Source: Synergistaceae bacterium
GTDB lineage: Bacteria > Synergistota > Synergistia > Synergistales > Thermovirgaceae
Direction of reading: 5' to 3'
Length of the DNA: 45,077 nt
Assembly (NCBI GenBank): GCA_012729145.1
Contig: JAAYDT010000012.1
Coordinates: forward strand, 1-45,077
Shown one piece after another: positions 9,205-17,842 of the stretch. A model generated the notes under the pieces. That model did no database searches, was not told the origin of the DNA, and worked only from the letters and a program-made list of their open reading frames with translations. The position numbers were made by a program, and so were the translations under genes. Positions within the stretch are counted from its first letter, which is position 1, and each line of letters opens with the position of its first letter.

Positions 9205-10500
9205 GTGCTGGATGCATTCAGGGATGCTTTCAGATTGCCCGATCTCAAGAGGAAGATCCTCTTCACCATGGGGGTCCTCTTCCTCTTCCGTCTTGGTACT
9301 CATATCCCGACGCCGGGTATTGACGCCAAGGCCATGGCCAGCCTGTTCGAACAGGGCGGAGTTCTCGGTTTCCTCGACCTCTTCGCCGGGGGGGCCCTCA
9401 GAAGATTCAGCGTCTTCGCTCTGGGAGTAGCTCCCTACATCAACGCCAGCATCGTCATGCAGCTGCTGGTAGTGGTGTTCCCTGCCCTTGAGAAGCTCCA
9501 GAAGGAAGGGGAACAGGGCAGGAAGAAGATAGTCCAGTACACCCGGCTCGGCACGGTGTTCTTCGCCGCCGTCCAGGCCATTGGGATGACCTTCTGGCTG
9601 AGGAACCTGGGTGTATTCTCGGGAGGATGGATGGGCTTCACCGCCGCGGTCTTCACCGTCACGGCGGGTTCCCTGATCGTGATGTGGCTTGGTGAGGAGA
9701 TCTCAGACCATGGTATCGGCAACGGCATCTCTCTTCTTATATTCGCGGGGATCGTCGCCAGGTTGCCCGAGGCCATTATCAGGACCTGGACGCTTCTGAG
9801 AATGGGTGAAATGAACATCCTGGTGGTGACTTTGGCCATTGTGCTGATGCTCGTTGTCATCGCCGGGTGTGTCCTCCTCCAGGAGGGGCAGAGAAGGCTC
9901 CCCGTCCAGTACGCCAAGAGGGTCGTCGGGAACAAGGTCTACGGAGGCCAGAGCACCTTCATACCCCTCAAGGTCAACCAGGCAGGGGTCATACCGATCA
10001 TATTCGCGTCGTCGGTGCTGCTGTTCCCCTATACGATCGTCCGTTTCTTCACGGGGAACGTATCGATGATGATACAGCGCTTTCTTTCGCCTGACAGCCT
10101 TGTCTACATGACGCTCTACGTGCTGCTCATTATCTTCTTCTCCTACTTCTATACGGCCGTTGTTTTCGATCCCAACGACACGGCAAACAACATGAAGAAG
10201 TATGGAGGGTTCGTTCTCGGTATCAGGCCGGGCAAACCGACTGCGGAGTACATCGAGAAGATCATGTCGAGGATCACCCTCGGTGGCGCGGTCTTCCTTG
10301 CCGGCGTGGCACTTTTGCCGACGCTGATGACCCGGCTCATGGGGATAACCACCTTCTACTTTGGAGGGACAGCAGTCCTGATCGTAGTCGGCGTCGCCCT
10401 CGACACGGTTCACCAGATAGAGGCACAGCTCCTGATGAGACACTATGAGGGCATCCTGAAGCGGTCCAAGGGAAAGACCGCCGGGCTCCTCAAGTTCTAG
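9205..10500 (+). CDS. secY: Protein translocase subunit SecY
   Basis: SecY is the channel of the SecYEG translocon in the inner membrane. The 431-residue protein begins from GTG 9205 with MLDAFRDAFRLPDLKRK and has the ten hydrophobic segments of the family. The plug-region signature THIPTPGID and the cytosolic loop FDPNDTANNMKKYGGFVLGIRPGK agree with the family (the latter given in parts: residues about 315-340). It immediately follows rplO without a gap and is 15 bases before adk, the standard spc arrangement. Confidence 0.98.
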   Translation: MLDAFRDAFRLPDLKRKILFTMGVLFLFRLGTHIPTPGIDAKAMASLFEQGGVLGFLDLFAGGALRRFSVFALGVAPYINASIVMQLLVVVFPALEKLQKEGEQGRKKIVQYTRLGTVFFAAVQAIGMTFWLRNLGVFSGGWMGFTAAVFTVTAGSLIVMWLGEEISDHGIGNGISLLIFAGIVARLPEAIIRTWTLLRMGEMNILVVTLAIVLMLVVIAGCVLLQEGQRRLPVQYAKRVVGNKVYGGQSTFIPLKVNQAGVIPIIFASSVLLFPYTIVRFFTGNVSMMIQRFLSPDSLVYMTLYVLLIIFFSYFYTAVVFDPNDTANNMKKYGGFVLGIRPGKPTAEYIEKIMSRITLGGAVFLAGVALLPTLMTRLMGITTFYFGGTAVLIVVGVALDTVHQIEAQLLMRHYEGILKRSKGKTAGLLKF

Positions 10501-10515
10501 GGGGATGACAGGGCC

Positions 10516-11160
10516 ATGAAAGTTATATTCCTCGGATCACCCGGCGCAGGCAAGGGGACACAGGCGGCGATCCTCAGGGAGCGTTACGGTCTCGCCCATA
10601 TATCCACGGGAGACATTCTCAGGGATAACGTCAGGAACGGGACCACTCTGGGCAGGACCGCCAGGGAGTACATGGACTCGGGCAGGCTGGTCCCCGACGA
10701 AGTGATAGTCGCCATGATGGAGGAGCGTCTCCAGCAACCGGACTGCCAGAAGGGGTTCATCCTCGACGGATTCCCGAGGACGGTCCCCCAGGCTGAAGCC
10801 CTGGAAGCCCTTCTTGACAGGATGGGGATCTCCCTTGACGGGGTCGTGCTCTTCGAGGTACCGGACAACCTGGTGGTAGACCGCCTGACCGGCAGAAGGG
10901 TCTGCGGGAAATGCGGCGAGATCTACAATGTCCATTTCAAGAAGACCAGGGTTCCCGGGGTCTGTGATCTGTGCGGCGGAGAACTGGTCCAGAGGGATGA
11001 CGACAGGGAAGAGGTTGTCATCAAGAGGCTGGAGGTCTACGAAGAGCAGACGGCTCCCCTGATACGCTACTACGAGGAGAAGGGGCAGCTTTTCCGGGTT
11101 GACGCAGGCCAGGAAGGGGAACTTGTCGTCACGGCCATTGAAAGGGCCGTAGGGCAGTAG
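10516..11160 (+). CDS. adk: Adenylate kinase, zinc-binding LID
   Basis: Adk converts ATP plus AMP to two ADP and balances the adenylate pool in the cytoplasm. The 214-residue protein has the P-loop GSPGAGKGT at residues 7-15 and the AMP-binding LDGFPRT segment at 83-89. Its LID carries four cysteines, C130/C133 and C150/C153, which bind structural zinc as in Gram-positive and many anaerobic bacteria. It lies between secY and map, the classical order, and is 3 bases from map. Confidence 0.98.
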   Translation: MKVIFLGSPGAGKGTQAAILRERYGLAHISTGDILRDNVRNGTTLGRTAREYMDSGRLVPDEVIVAMMEERLQQPDCQKGFILDGFPRTVPQAEALEALLDRMGISLDGVVLFEVPDNLVVDRLTGRRVCGKCGEIYNVHFKKTRVPGVCDLCGGELVQRDDDREEVVIKRLEVYEEQTAPLIRYYEEKGQLFRVDAGQEGELVVTAIERAVGQ

Positions 11161-11163
11161 ATC

Positions 11164-11934
11164 ATGGTATCCCTCAAGAACGAAAAGGACATCGAATGTC
11201 TCAGGAAGGCCGGAAAGATAGTCGTCGATGCCCTGAACCTTGTCAGAGACAATATACGTCCGGGAGTGGACACCCTGACGCTGGACGAGAAAGCCGAGAA
11301 GCTGATCACTGATTCGGGCGCCCGTCCGGCCTTCAAGGGGTACACTGTCCCAGGCGTTCCCAAGCCCTTCCCCGGGACGCTTTGCATATCAATCAACAAT
11401 GAGGTTGTCCACGGGATACCCAGCGGGGATAGGGTCCTTGAGGAGGGTGACATTGTCAGCATTGACGTTGGGGTCCGTATTGACGGGTTCTACGGGGATG
11501 CAGCCTATACCTTCCCGGTGGGCAGGATATCGCCGGAGAGGGAGGCCCTTCTCAAGGTTACCAGGGAGTGCCTGGAGAGGGCCATTTCGGCGGCCAACGA
11601 GGGGGCGACCCTTGGTGATATCGGCCATGCCGTCGAATCCTGGGCGACCCCAAGAGGTTACGGGATCGTGAGGAACTATGCAGGTCACGGGATCGGACGG
11701 AACCTTCACGAGGCACCGCAGATCCCGAACTTCGGGGTCCCCGGCAGGGGCATAACCCTTAAGAAGGGGATGTCCCTGGCCATAGAGCCTATGATCATGA
11801 CCGGCAAAGAGGCGGTCAGGACACTGAAGGATAAATGGACCGTGGTAACGGCTGATGGCTCCGATGCCGCCCATTTCGAGAAGACCATCGTCATTACCGG
11901 GAAAGACCCGGAGGTGATCACGCCTTGGGAGTAA
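11164..11934 (+). CDS. map: Methionine aminopeptidase, type I
   Basis: Map removes the initiator methionine from new proteins. The 256-residue type I enzyme retains all five metal ligands: D101, D112, H175, E208 and E239, in the contexts SIDVG, GDAAYTF, AGHGIGR, AIEPM and HFEKT. It starts 3 bases after adk. Its last codons contain a perfect 9-base Shine-Dalgarno match at 11910-11918 that could serve a small frame starting at 11925. Confidence 0.98.
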   Translation: MVSLKNEKDIECLRKAGKIVVDALNLVRDNIRPGVDTLTLDEKAEKLITDSGARPAFKGYTVPGVPKPFPGTLCISINNEVVHGIPSGDRVLEEGDIVSIDVGVRIDGFYGDAAYTFPVGRISPEREALLKVTRECLERAISAANEGATLGDIGHAVESWATPRGYGIVRNYAGHGIGRNLHEAPQIPNFGVPGRGITLKKGMSLAIEPMIMTGKEAVRTLKDKWTVVTADGSDAAHFEKTIVITGKDPEVITPWE

Positions 11935-12089
11935 GAAACCTGGACGGCAGCTTCCTTGAAGCTGGAGCGCCTTTTGATGCAGACGCCCGTCCGGCGACTG
12001 CGGGATCCGCGGGACCCAGAGCGGCTGAGGCTCCGGGACCCGGCACTGACCGGATCAAGACGACTCGCCAGGTGCGACAGGGAGGGTGA
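11925..12089 (+). CDS. Possible small ORF, 54 codons, unknown
   Basis: A TTG at 11925 opens a 54-codon frame that fills the gap between map and infA. It lies 6 bases after GGAGGTGAT (11910-11918), a full match to the 16S rRNA tail, located in the map coding sequence. It overlaps the end of map by 10 bases and its TGA touches the infA initiation region. The peptide is rich in Ala, Gly, Pro and Arg, has no hydrophobic segment and is not recognized. Third-position GC is about 57 percent by hand count, lower than expected for neighbouring genes, which argues against strong coding selection. In some bacteria a KOW-domain RNA-binding gene sits here, but this frame shows no KOW pattern. Confidence 0.3.
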   Translation: MGVRNLDGSFLEAGAPFDADARPATAGSAGPRAAEAPGPGTDRIKTTRQVRQGG

Positions 12090-12097
12090 AGGAGCCG

Positions 12098-12316
12098 ATG
12101 CCAAAAGATGACATGATCGAAGTAAAGGGAAAAGTCATAGAACCTCTGCCAAACGCCATGTTCCGGATCGAACTGGATAACGGTCACAGGATCCTGGGGC
12201 ACGTGTCGGGGAAGATGCGGATGCATTTTATAAGGATCCTTCCGGGCGACAAGGTCCTGGTCCAGATATCACCCTACGACTTGACACGAGGAAGGATCGT
12301 GTATAGATATAAATAG
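12098..12316 (+). CDS. infA: Translation initiation factor IF-1
   Basis: IF-1 is an OB-fold protein that occupies the ribosomal A site during initiation. The 72-residue protein from ATG 12098 begins [20 protein letters not shown] and contains [19 protein letters not shown] and [15 protein letters not shown] at 12086 would add four residues (MKEP), and AAGGAG at 12089-12094 is only 3 bases from the ATG, so the exact start is not certain. It lies between map and rpmJ, the standard position. Confidence 0.97.
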   Translation: MPKDDMIEVKGKVIEPLPNAMFRIELDNGHRILGHVSGKMRMHFIRILPGDKVLVQISPYDLTRGRIVYRYK

Positions 12317-12317
12317 T

Positions 12318-12347
12318 TTGGACTCTGAAAAGTCACAGAAGTATACA
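12318..12347 (+). promoter_or_regulatory. Possible promoter for rpmJ-rpsM-rpsK-rpsD-rpoA-rplQ
   Basis: TTGGAC at 12318-12323 and TATACA at 12342-12347 are separated by 18 bases, in the 75-base gap between infA and rpmJ. This gap is the largest in the ribosomal cluster and separates the spc-like part from the alpha-like part. Each hexamer matches the sigma-70 consensus at four or five of six positions. It is a sequence match only. Confidence 0.4.
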
Positions 12348-12391
12348 ATAATCGGTGAGCTATTCAGCTGTTTTGAGGAGCGTGGAATCAA

Positions 12392-12517
12392 ATGAAAGTG
12401 AAACCTTCGGTAAAACCCATCTGCGAATATTGCAGGGTTATCAAGAGGAACGGGATCGTCAGGATAATTTGCAGCAAGAATCCGAGACACAAACAGAGAC
12501 AGGGAGCAAGGAGGTAG
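12392..12517 (+). CDS. rpmJ: 50S ribosomal protein L36, zinc-binding form
   Basis: L36 is the smallest large-subunit protein. ATG 12392 opens a 41-residue frame, [18 protein letters not shown], ending in TAG at 12515-12517. The zinc ligands C11, C14, C27 and H33 are present. The usual length is 37-38 residues; here three residues (ARR) extend the tail. A GAGGAGCG at about 12375-12382 lies 9 bases upstream. rpsM starts 7 bases later, and its GGAGG site overlaps the last codons of this gene. Confidence 0.96.
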   Translation: MKVKPSVKPICEYCRVIKRNGIVRIICSKNPRHKQRQGARR

Positions 12518-12524
12518 TAATCCC

Positions 12525-12908
12525 ATGGCACGAATCGCAGGAGTCGATCTTCCCCGGGAAAAGCGTATCGAGGTCGCTCTGACCTATATCTACGGGATCG
12601 GTCTGCCGTCCTCCAGGAAGATCCTTGAGGCGACCTCCATAGACCCCGACACCAGGGTTAAGGATCTCACCGAGGAGGAGGCCCAGAAGCTCAGGGCGGA
12701 GATAGAGGAAGCATACAGGGTCGAAGGCGACCTCAGGCGAGAGGTCACCATGAACATCAAGCGTCTCATCGAGATAGGCTGCTACAGGGGAATGCGCCAC
12801 AAGTTCGGCCTTCCCGTGAGGGGCCAGAAGACGAAGACCAACGCGAGGACCCGCAAGGGACCCCGCAGGGCAGTTGCGGGCAAGAAGAAGCCCGCGGCAA
12901 AGAAATAA
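12525..12908 (+). CDS. rpsM: 30S ribosomal protein S13
   Basis: S13 lies in the head of the small subunit and bridges to L5 and the P-site tRNA. The 127-residue protein starts [20 protein letters not shown] and contains [14 protein letters not shown] and the signature [21 protein letters not shown] (positions 86-106). The C-terminal tail is rich in lysine and alanine. It is preceded by AAGGAGG and followed by a 46-base gap before rpsK. Confidence 0.98.
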   Translation: MARIAGVDLPREKRIEVALTYIYGIGLPSSRKILEATSIDPDTRVKDLTEEEAQKLRAEIEEAYRVEGDLRREVTMNIKRLIEIGCYRGMRHKFGLPVRGQKTKTNARTRKGPRRAVAGKKKPAAKK

Positions 12909-12954
12909 CCCCCTTAACAGGGTGTCCCGATAAGGCAAGGGAGGGAATATTCGC

Positions 12955-13347
12955 GTGGCGAAGAGAACACAGCGCAGAGGCAAGAAAAAGGAAAGAAAGA
13001 ATATCAGCTATGGTGTTGCCCATATCTACTCTACCTTCAACAACACCATAATCAGTGTCACCGACAGACAGGGGAACCTTCTCTCATGGGCTTCCGGAGG
13101 CAATGTAGGTTTCAAGGGGGCGAGGAAATCGACTCCCTTCGCAGCACAGATGGCTGCCCAGCAGGTTGCCAAGCAAGTGCAGGATCACGGTGTCCAGGAG
13201 ATCGATGTGGTCGTCAAGGGCCCCGGTCCCGGCCGCGAATCGGCCATCCGCTCGCTCCAGGCTGCGGGGCTGCAGGTGAACGCCATCAAGGACGAGACCC
13301 CGATCCCCCATAACGGTTGCCGGCCTCCCAAGCGCCGGAGAGTCTAG
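12955..13347 (+). CDS. rpsK: 30S ribosomal protein S11
   Basis: S11 forms part of the platform near the mRNA exit and the E site. The start is GTG 12955 ([15 protein letters not shown]), 130 residues. Diagnostic segments are [29 protein letters not shown] and the C-terminal [25 protein letters not shown] lies a few bases upstream of the GTG. rpsD follows after 26 bases. Confidence 0.98.
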   Translation: MAKRTQRRGKKKERKNISYGVAHIYSTFNNTIISVTDRQGNLLSWASGGNVGFKGARKSTPFAAQMAAQQVAKQVQDHGVQEIDVVVKGPGPGRESAIRSLQAAGLQVNAIKDETPIPHNGCRPPKRRRV

Positions 13348-13373
13348 CGGGCTGATCAAGGAGGATAATGGAA

Positions 13374-14003
13374 ATGAGCAGATACACTGGTGCCGTCTGT
13401 CGTCTGTGCAGGACCGAGGGGACTAAGCTCTTCCTCAAGGGCGACAGGTGTTATACGGAAAAGTGCGCTATCAACAAGAGGAACTTCAAACCGGGCCAGC
13501 ACGGACAGAACCGCAGGACAAAGGTCAGCGAGTACGGTATCCGTCTCCGGGAGAAGCAGAAGCTGAGACGCTTCTACGGTATCAACGAGACCCAGTTCAG
13601 GCGTTTCTATGCTGCGGCCTCGAAGATGGCCGGCCAGACCGGTCACAACTTCCTACAGCTTCTCGAGCGGCGTCTCGACAGCGTGGTCTACCGCTTCGGC
13701 ATTGGCGTCAGCCGGAACCAGGCCAGGCAGTTCGTCAGGCACGGTCACATCACGGTGAACGGCCGAAAGGTCGATATACCCAGCTTCCTCGTGAAGACCG
13801 GCGATGTGATCACCGTCCATGAGGGTAGCCGGGACAAGGTCCTCATCAAGGAGAACATCGAAGTGGCGGCTTCCAGGACCATCCCGGAATGGCTCCAGTT
13901 CGATGCCGAGAAGCACGAAGGGCGCATACTTGCCCTCCCGAACCGTGAACAGATCGAGGTCCCGGTCAAGGAACAGCTGGTCGTAGAGTTCTATGCCCGA
14001 TAA
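13374..14003 (+). CDS. rpsD: 30S ribosomal protein S4, zinc-binding form
   Basis: S4 starts 30S assembly, has helicase activity at the mRNA entry and in enterobacteria represses the alpha operon. ATG 13374 lies 9 bases after AAGGAGG (13358-13364), while ATG 13368 is only 3 bases away, so the later start is preferred: MSRYTGAVCRLCR, 209 residues. Cysteines C9, C12, C26 and C31 form the zinc site of the C+ type. The S4 RNA-binding domain is in the middle (RLDSVVYRFGIGVSRNQARQ). Confidence 0.97.
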   Translation: MSRYTGAVCRLCRTEGTKLFLKGDRCYTEKCAINKRNFKPGQHGQNRRTKVSEYGIRLREKQKLRRFYGINETQFRRFYAAASKMAGQTGHNFLQLLERRLDSVVYRFGIGVSRNQARQFVRHGHITVNGRKVDIPSFLVKTGDVITVHEGSRDKVLIKENIEVAASRTIPEWLQFDAEKHEGRILALPNREQIEVPVKEQLVVEFYAR

Positions 14004-14024
14004 GGAATGACTGGGGGGAGAATG

Positions 14025-15017
14025 ATGGAACATATCAGACCCGAGATCCGAATAGAGGAAAGCACCCCCCTTAGCGGAAGGATCGTCGTTGGCCCTCTTG
14101 AAAAGGGTTATGGCGTTACCCTCGGGAACGCGATCAGGCGGGTCCTGCTGTCCTCGATAAGCGGGGCGGCCATCACGGCTGTGAGAATAGAGGGGATCCT
14201 TCACGAGTTCAGCACCATACCCGGTATGAGAGAGGACGTCATCGAGCTCCTCCTCAACATCAAGAACGTTGCCCTCAAGAGCTTCAGCGGGGGGACGAAG
14301 GTGCTGAGGCTCGAAGCGAAGGGACCCTGCGAGGTTACACCCGAGAACATAATCCCGGACAGCGACATCGAGTTCGTGGACCCGAAGGCCTACATATGCA
14401 CCCTGGAAGACGGAGCCTCCATCGAGATGGACCTCTTTGTGGAACAGGGTACAAGCTACGTTACCTCCGAAAGGGAGAGGCCCTCCGATCTTCCGCTGGA
14501 TGCCCTTGTGGTGGATGCTGTGTTCTCGCCGGTCCGCCGTGCCAGGTACGAGGTCCAGGACGCAAGGGTCGGACAGAGGACCGACTACGAGAGGCTTGTC
14601 CTTGAGGTCTGGACCAACGGTTCTATCGCGCCCGAAAAGGCCGTTATAGACGCTGCCTCCATCCTCCAGAGATCCTTCGGCATGGTGGTGCAGGGTCTCA
14701 GCAAGGATGAATCGGAAGGGACGGACGATACCCACAGCGATGGATCCGCAGGTGACAAAAGGGATGCCGACGGGGTCCTCATGAGGTCCATAAAGGACCT
14801 GGAACTTTCCATCAGGAGCGAGAACTGCCTGCTTCGCGGCGGGGTCCAGACCATAGGGGACCTTATGAGCCGGAGCCGGTCGGAACTCCTGAAGATAAGG
14901 AACCTGGGCAAGATATCCCTCAGAGAGATAGAAGAGAAGCTGGAACCCTTCGGGCTGGATATCTCCGGGGATGACCACTCGTCAGAGGAAAAGATGAAGG
15001 AGGATGAAGCCCGATGA
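14025..15017 (+). CDS. rpoA: RNA polymerase alpha subunit
   Basis: Alpha dimerizes to start RNA polymerase assembly and its C-terminal domain contacts UP elements and activators. Three in-frame ATGs are at 14007, 14022 and 14025; GGGGAG at 14015-14020 is 4 bases before 14025, giving 330 residues ([12 protein letters not shown]). The N-terminal domain has [18 protein letters not shown]. The linker from about residue 230 is long and acidic ([19 protein letters not shown]). The C-terminal domain carries [15 protein letters not shown] and [19 protein letters not shown]. It overlaps rplQ by ATGA. Confidence 0.97.
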   Translation: MEHIRPEIRIEESTPLSGRIVVGPLEKGYGVTLGNAIRRVLLSSISGAAITAVRIEGILHEFSTIPGMREDVIELLLNIKNVALKSFSGGTKVLRLEAKGPCEVTPENIIPDSDIEFVDPKAYICTLEDGASIEMDLFVEQGTSYVTSERERPSDLPLDALVVDAVFSPVRRARYEVQDARVGQRTDYERLVLEVWTNGSIAPEKAVIDAASILQRSFGMVVQGLSKDESEGTDDTHSDGSAGDKRDADGVLMRSIKDLELSIRSENCLLRGGVQTIGDLMSRSRSELLKIRNLGKISLREIEEKLEPFGLDISGDDHSSEEKMKEDEAR

Positions 15018-15373
15018 GGCACCGCGTTGACAGACGCAGGCTGGGCCGCTACGGAAGCCATCGGCTGGCCATGCTTTCCAACCTCACGGCAAGCCTGTTC
15101 CTGGAGGAGCGCGTGGAGACCACCGTTACCAGGGCCAAAGAGGTGCGCCGTTTCGCCGAAAGAATGATAACCAAGGCCAAGATAGGCGACCTCCACAACC
15201 GGAGGATCGTCGCCTCAAGGATGGGTAACGTCGAAGCCGTCAAGAAACTCTTCAACGACATAGCCGGACGTTTCAGCGAGAGGCAGGGGGGGTATACCCG
15301 CATAATCAAGACAGGGTACCGCAAGGGAGACGCCGCCCCTATGGCCGTAATAGAACTTGTAGAGAGGTCATGA
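15014..15373 (+). CDS. rplQ: 50S ribosomal protein L17
   Basis: L17 lies at the exit side of the large subunit. The 119-residue protein begins [20 protein letters not shown] and ends with [24 protein letters not shown]. Both ends overlap neighbours by four bases: ATGA with rpoA upstream and ATGA with ecfA1 downstream. This places the transporter genes within the same translational chain as the alpha operon. Confidence 0.98.
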   Translation: MRHRVDRRRLGRYGSHRLAMLSNLTASLFLEERVETTVTRAKEVRRFAERMITKAKIGDLHNRRIVASRMGNVEAVKKLFNDIAGRFSERQGGYTRIIKTGYRKGDAAPMAVIELVERS

Positions 15374-16197
15374 CGGAAAACTGTCTGGTACGGTTTTCCG
15401 GGGTTTCCTACACCTACCCGGAGGCTGCGGCCCCAGCTATCGCGGATATCGACCTCAAGATAGCCTCCGGAGAATGGATAGCCGTACTGGGTTGCAACGG
15501 ATCAGGGAAATCGACCCTGGCCAAACACCTCAACGCCCTGCTGATACCAACGCAGGGCGATTGTTTTGTCAATGAATTCAATACACGAGGAGAAGATGGC
15601 AAACGGTCCGCAAGGCGGGCCGTCTCCATGGTCTTCCAGAACCCCGAGAACCAGATCATAGCCGCTGTGGTAGAGGAGGACGTAGCCTTCGGTCCCGAGA
15701 ACCTGGGCCTCTCCCCGGAGGAGATCCGCGCGAGGGTCAGCTGGGCCCTGGATGTTTCGGGTCTGGGAAAGATGGCCCGGAAACCCGTCTACGCCCTCTC
15801 GGGGGGACAGAAGCAGAGACTGGCCGTTGCCGGAGCCATCGCCCAGAAGCCGCCATGCCTGGTGATGGACGAGGCGACCACCATGCTTGACCCCAGGGGG
15901 AGGCAGGACCTGATGGAGGTTCTCTCCACACTTCACTCCGGCGGGATGACCCTGGTCTCCATAACCCACAGGCTTGAGGAGATCCTTCGATGTGACCGGT
16001 GCATAGTCCTCTCGGGGGGGCGTATCTCCTGGAACGGAACGCCCAGGGAGCTCTTCCTCCTGGGCGAAGAGCTGGCCATGTGGGGTCTGGAGGTCCCGGG
16101 GATGGTAAAGGTCTGGCGGGAACTGGTGCAAAAGGGCCTTCTGGAAGCAAAGATCCCGCCCCTGATGGGAGAAATGGTGGAGGCCCTATGTCGATAG
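15370..16197 (+). CDS. ecfA1: ECF transporter ATPase subunit A1
   Basis: This is one of the two ATPases that power energy-coupling factor vitamin or metal uptake. The 275-residue protein has Walker [10 protein letters not shown] near residue 41, the Q-loop FQNPENQI, the ABC signature LSGGQKQR, Walker B LVMDEAT and the switch histidine THR. The FQNP(D/E)NQ pattern is typical of EcfA. The cysteine in the Walker A loop replaces the usual histidine. It overlaps rplQ by 4 bases and ecfA2 by 10. Confidence 0.95.
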   Translation: MTENCLVRFSGVSYTYPEAAAPAIADIDLKIASGEWIAVLGCNGSGKSTLAKHLNALLIPTQGDCFVNEFNTRGEDGKRSARRAVSMVFQNPENQIIAAVVEEDVAFGPENLGLSPEEIRARVSWALDVSGLGKMARKPVYALSGGQKQRLAVAGAIAQKPPCLVMDEATTMLDPRGRQDLMEVLSTLHSGGMTLVSITHRLEEILRCDRCIVLSGGRISWNGTPRELFLLGEELAMWGLEVPGMVKVWRELVQKGLLEAKIPPLMGEMVEALCR

Positions 16198-17030
16198 ATG
16201 TGAAAGGCCTCGTCCACGTCTATCACCCTGGCACCCCTCTCGAGACGAAGGCCCTTGACGGAGTAAGCTTCAAGGCTGAAAAGGGGAGCTGGGTTGCCGT
16301 GGTGGGCCACACCGGAAGCGGAAAGTCGACGCTGGCCCAGCACCTGAACGGGCTTCTCCTCCCCACGGAGGGCTCGGTGAGCGTGGACGGTATCGAGGTG
16401 CGCCAGGGGGAGGGGTCTCTTCGAAAGGTCAGGCAGAAGGTAGGCCTGGTCTTCCAGTACCCCGAACAGCAGCTCTTCGAGGAGACTGTCTTCAAGGAGG
16501 TATCCTTCGGCCCCAGGAACTGGGGGATCCCCGCAGATACTTTGAAGGACAGGGTCGAAGAGGCGCTTGGGCTGGTGGGGATCGGCAGCGACCTCTATGA
16601 AGCCAACCCCTTCAGGCTCTCGGGGGGACAGAAGAGAAGGGTCGCCATTGCTTCGGTTCTCTCCTCGGGTCCCGATTACCTTGTCCTTGATGAGCCGACG
16701 GCGGGTCTCGATTCCCCCGGGAGGCGGCAGCTCCTTGACCTGTTGTCGAACCTGAAGGCCCTTGGAAGGGGAATAATCCATATTACCCATGATATGGAGC
16801 TGGCCCTTGGTCTTGCCGATATGATCCTGGTCCTGGATGAAGGCAGAAGCTCTCTCTGGGGCCGCCCGGACATCATCCTGGGGGAGCTCATCGAGCGTGA
16901 CGTCCGGGGTCTGGTCATCCCGGACATGGTCCGTTTTGCGGGGCGTCTCCGAGACCTGGGTTTCGAGGTGCCTCTCACCTGGGAGCCACCTGTGCTTGCA
17001 GAGGCAATATACAGGAGTCAAGGAAGATGA
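16188..17030 (+). CDS. ecfA2: ECF transporter ATPase subunit A2
   Basis: This is the second ATPase of the ECF module. Homology sets the start at ATG 16188 ([17 protein letters not shown]), 280 residues; the open frame extends upstream into ecfA1. It has Walker A GHTGSGKST, the EcfA2-typical Q-loop FQYPEQQLFEETV, signature LSGGQKRR, Walker B LVLDEPTAGLD and switch histidine THD. It overlaps ecfA1 by 10 bases and ecfT by 4, so the three subunits are probably made together. Confidence 0.95.
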   Translation: MSIDVKGLVHVYHPGTPLETKALDGVSFKAEKGSWVAVVGHTGSGKSTLAQHLNGLLLPTEGSVSVDGIEVRQGEGSLRKVRQKVGLVFQYPEQQLFEETVFKEVSFGPRNWGIPADTLKDRVEEALGLVGIGSDLYEANPFRLSGGQKRRVAIASVLSSGPDYLVLDEPTAGLDSPGRRQLLDLLSNLKALGRGIIHITHDMELALGLADMILVLDEGRSSLWGRPDIILGELIERDVRGLVIPDMVRFAGRLRDLGFEVPLTWEPPVLAEAIYRSQGR

Positions 17031-17842
17031 GATTCCTTAACAACATGACCCTTGGACAGTATGTTCCAGTAGAATCACTGGTCCACCACCTCGATCCGCG
17101 TTGCAAGATCGTGGGAGTCCTCTTCTGCCTTGTTGGGGTATTCATGGTAAAGGGTCCCCTCGGGTTCCTGATGTGGGGGCTTCTCTTCCTGCTCCTTGTC
17201 TCTGCATCCCGGGTGCCTGCCCGCCTTGTCCTCTCCACGGTGAGACCTGTCTGGATCCTGGTGGCGTTCACTGCTGTCATCCATCTGTTCTTTACCAGGG
17301 GGGAGCCTCTCTTCTCCTGGGGCATAGTAGAGATAACCCGCGAAGGCGCGGTCATGGCCGCAAGGATGGGGCTGCGACTGGTGCTTCTGGTCATGTACGC
17401 GGGCCTTCTGACGCTCACGACGAGCCCTACCGAGCTGGCCGACGGGCTGGAGAGCCTCTTCTCACCCTTTCGGAGGTTCGGCTTCCCAGCCCATGAACTG
17501 GCAATGATGATGACCATCGCTTTGAGATTCATCCCCACTCTTCTCAACGAGACTGAAAGAATAATGAAAGCCCAGATAGCAAGGGGCGCCGAACTTGAGA
17601 GGGGAGGTCCCCTTAGAAGGCTCAGGGCCTTTATACCGGTCTTGGTACCTCTTTTCGTGATCGTCTTTCAGCGGGCCGACGACCTGGCAACGGCCATGGA
17701 GGCGAGGAACTACACCGGCGGTGAGGGGAGGTCCCGGATGCACCCCCTGAAATGGTCCGTCCGTGATACGACGGCCCTTCTCTTCTCTGTTATCTTCTCC
17801 TTCGCGGCGGTGTTTCTTGACGGAAGGGCCTTGCTCCCATGA
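17027..17842 (+). CDS. ecfT: ECF transporter transmembrane subunit T
   Basis: EcfT is the membrane scaffold that joins the two ATPases to interchangeable substrate-binding S components. The 271-residue protein begins MRFLNNMTLGQYVPVESLVHHLDPRCK, the last part being the family opening. It has several long hydrophobic segments and two cytoplasmic coupling helices with the A-R-G/A-R-N motifs (QIARGAE near residue 182 and AMEARNYTGG near 224). No S-component gene is next to it, so substrate cannot be assigned. It overlaps truA by ATGA. Confidence 0.94.
   Translation: MRFLNNMTLGQYVPVESLVHHLDPRCKIVGVLFCLVGVFMVKGPLGFLMWGLLFLLLVSASRVPARLVLSTVRPVWILVAFTAVIHLFFTRGEPLFSWGIVEITREGAVMAARMGLRLVLLVMYAGLLTLTTSPTELADGLESLFSPFRRFGFPAHELAMMMTIALRFIPTLLNETERIMKAQIARGAELERGGPLRRLRAFIPVLVPLFVIVFQRADDLATAMEARNYTGGEGRSRMHPLKWSVRDTTALLFSVIFSFAAVFLDGRALLP

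Noticed and set aside
13653-14978. 441-codon minus-strand frame opposite rpsD and rpoA
   Set aside because: It covers rpsD and rpoA, both of which are certain, so it is a composition artefact.
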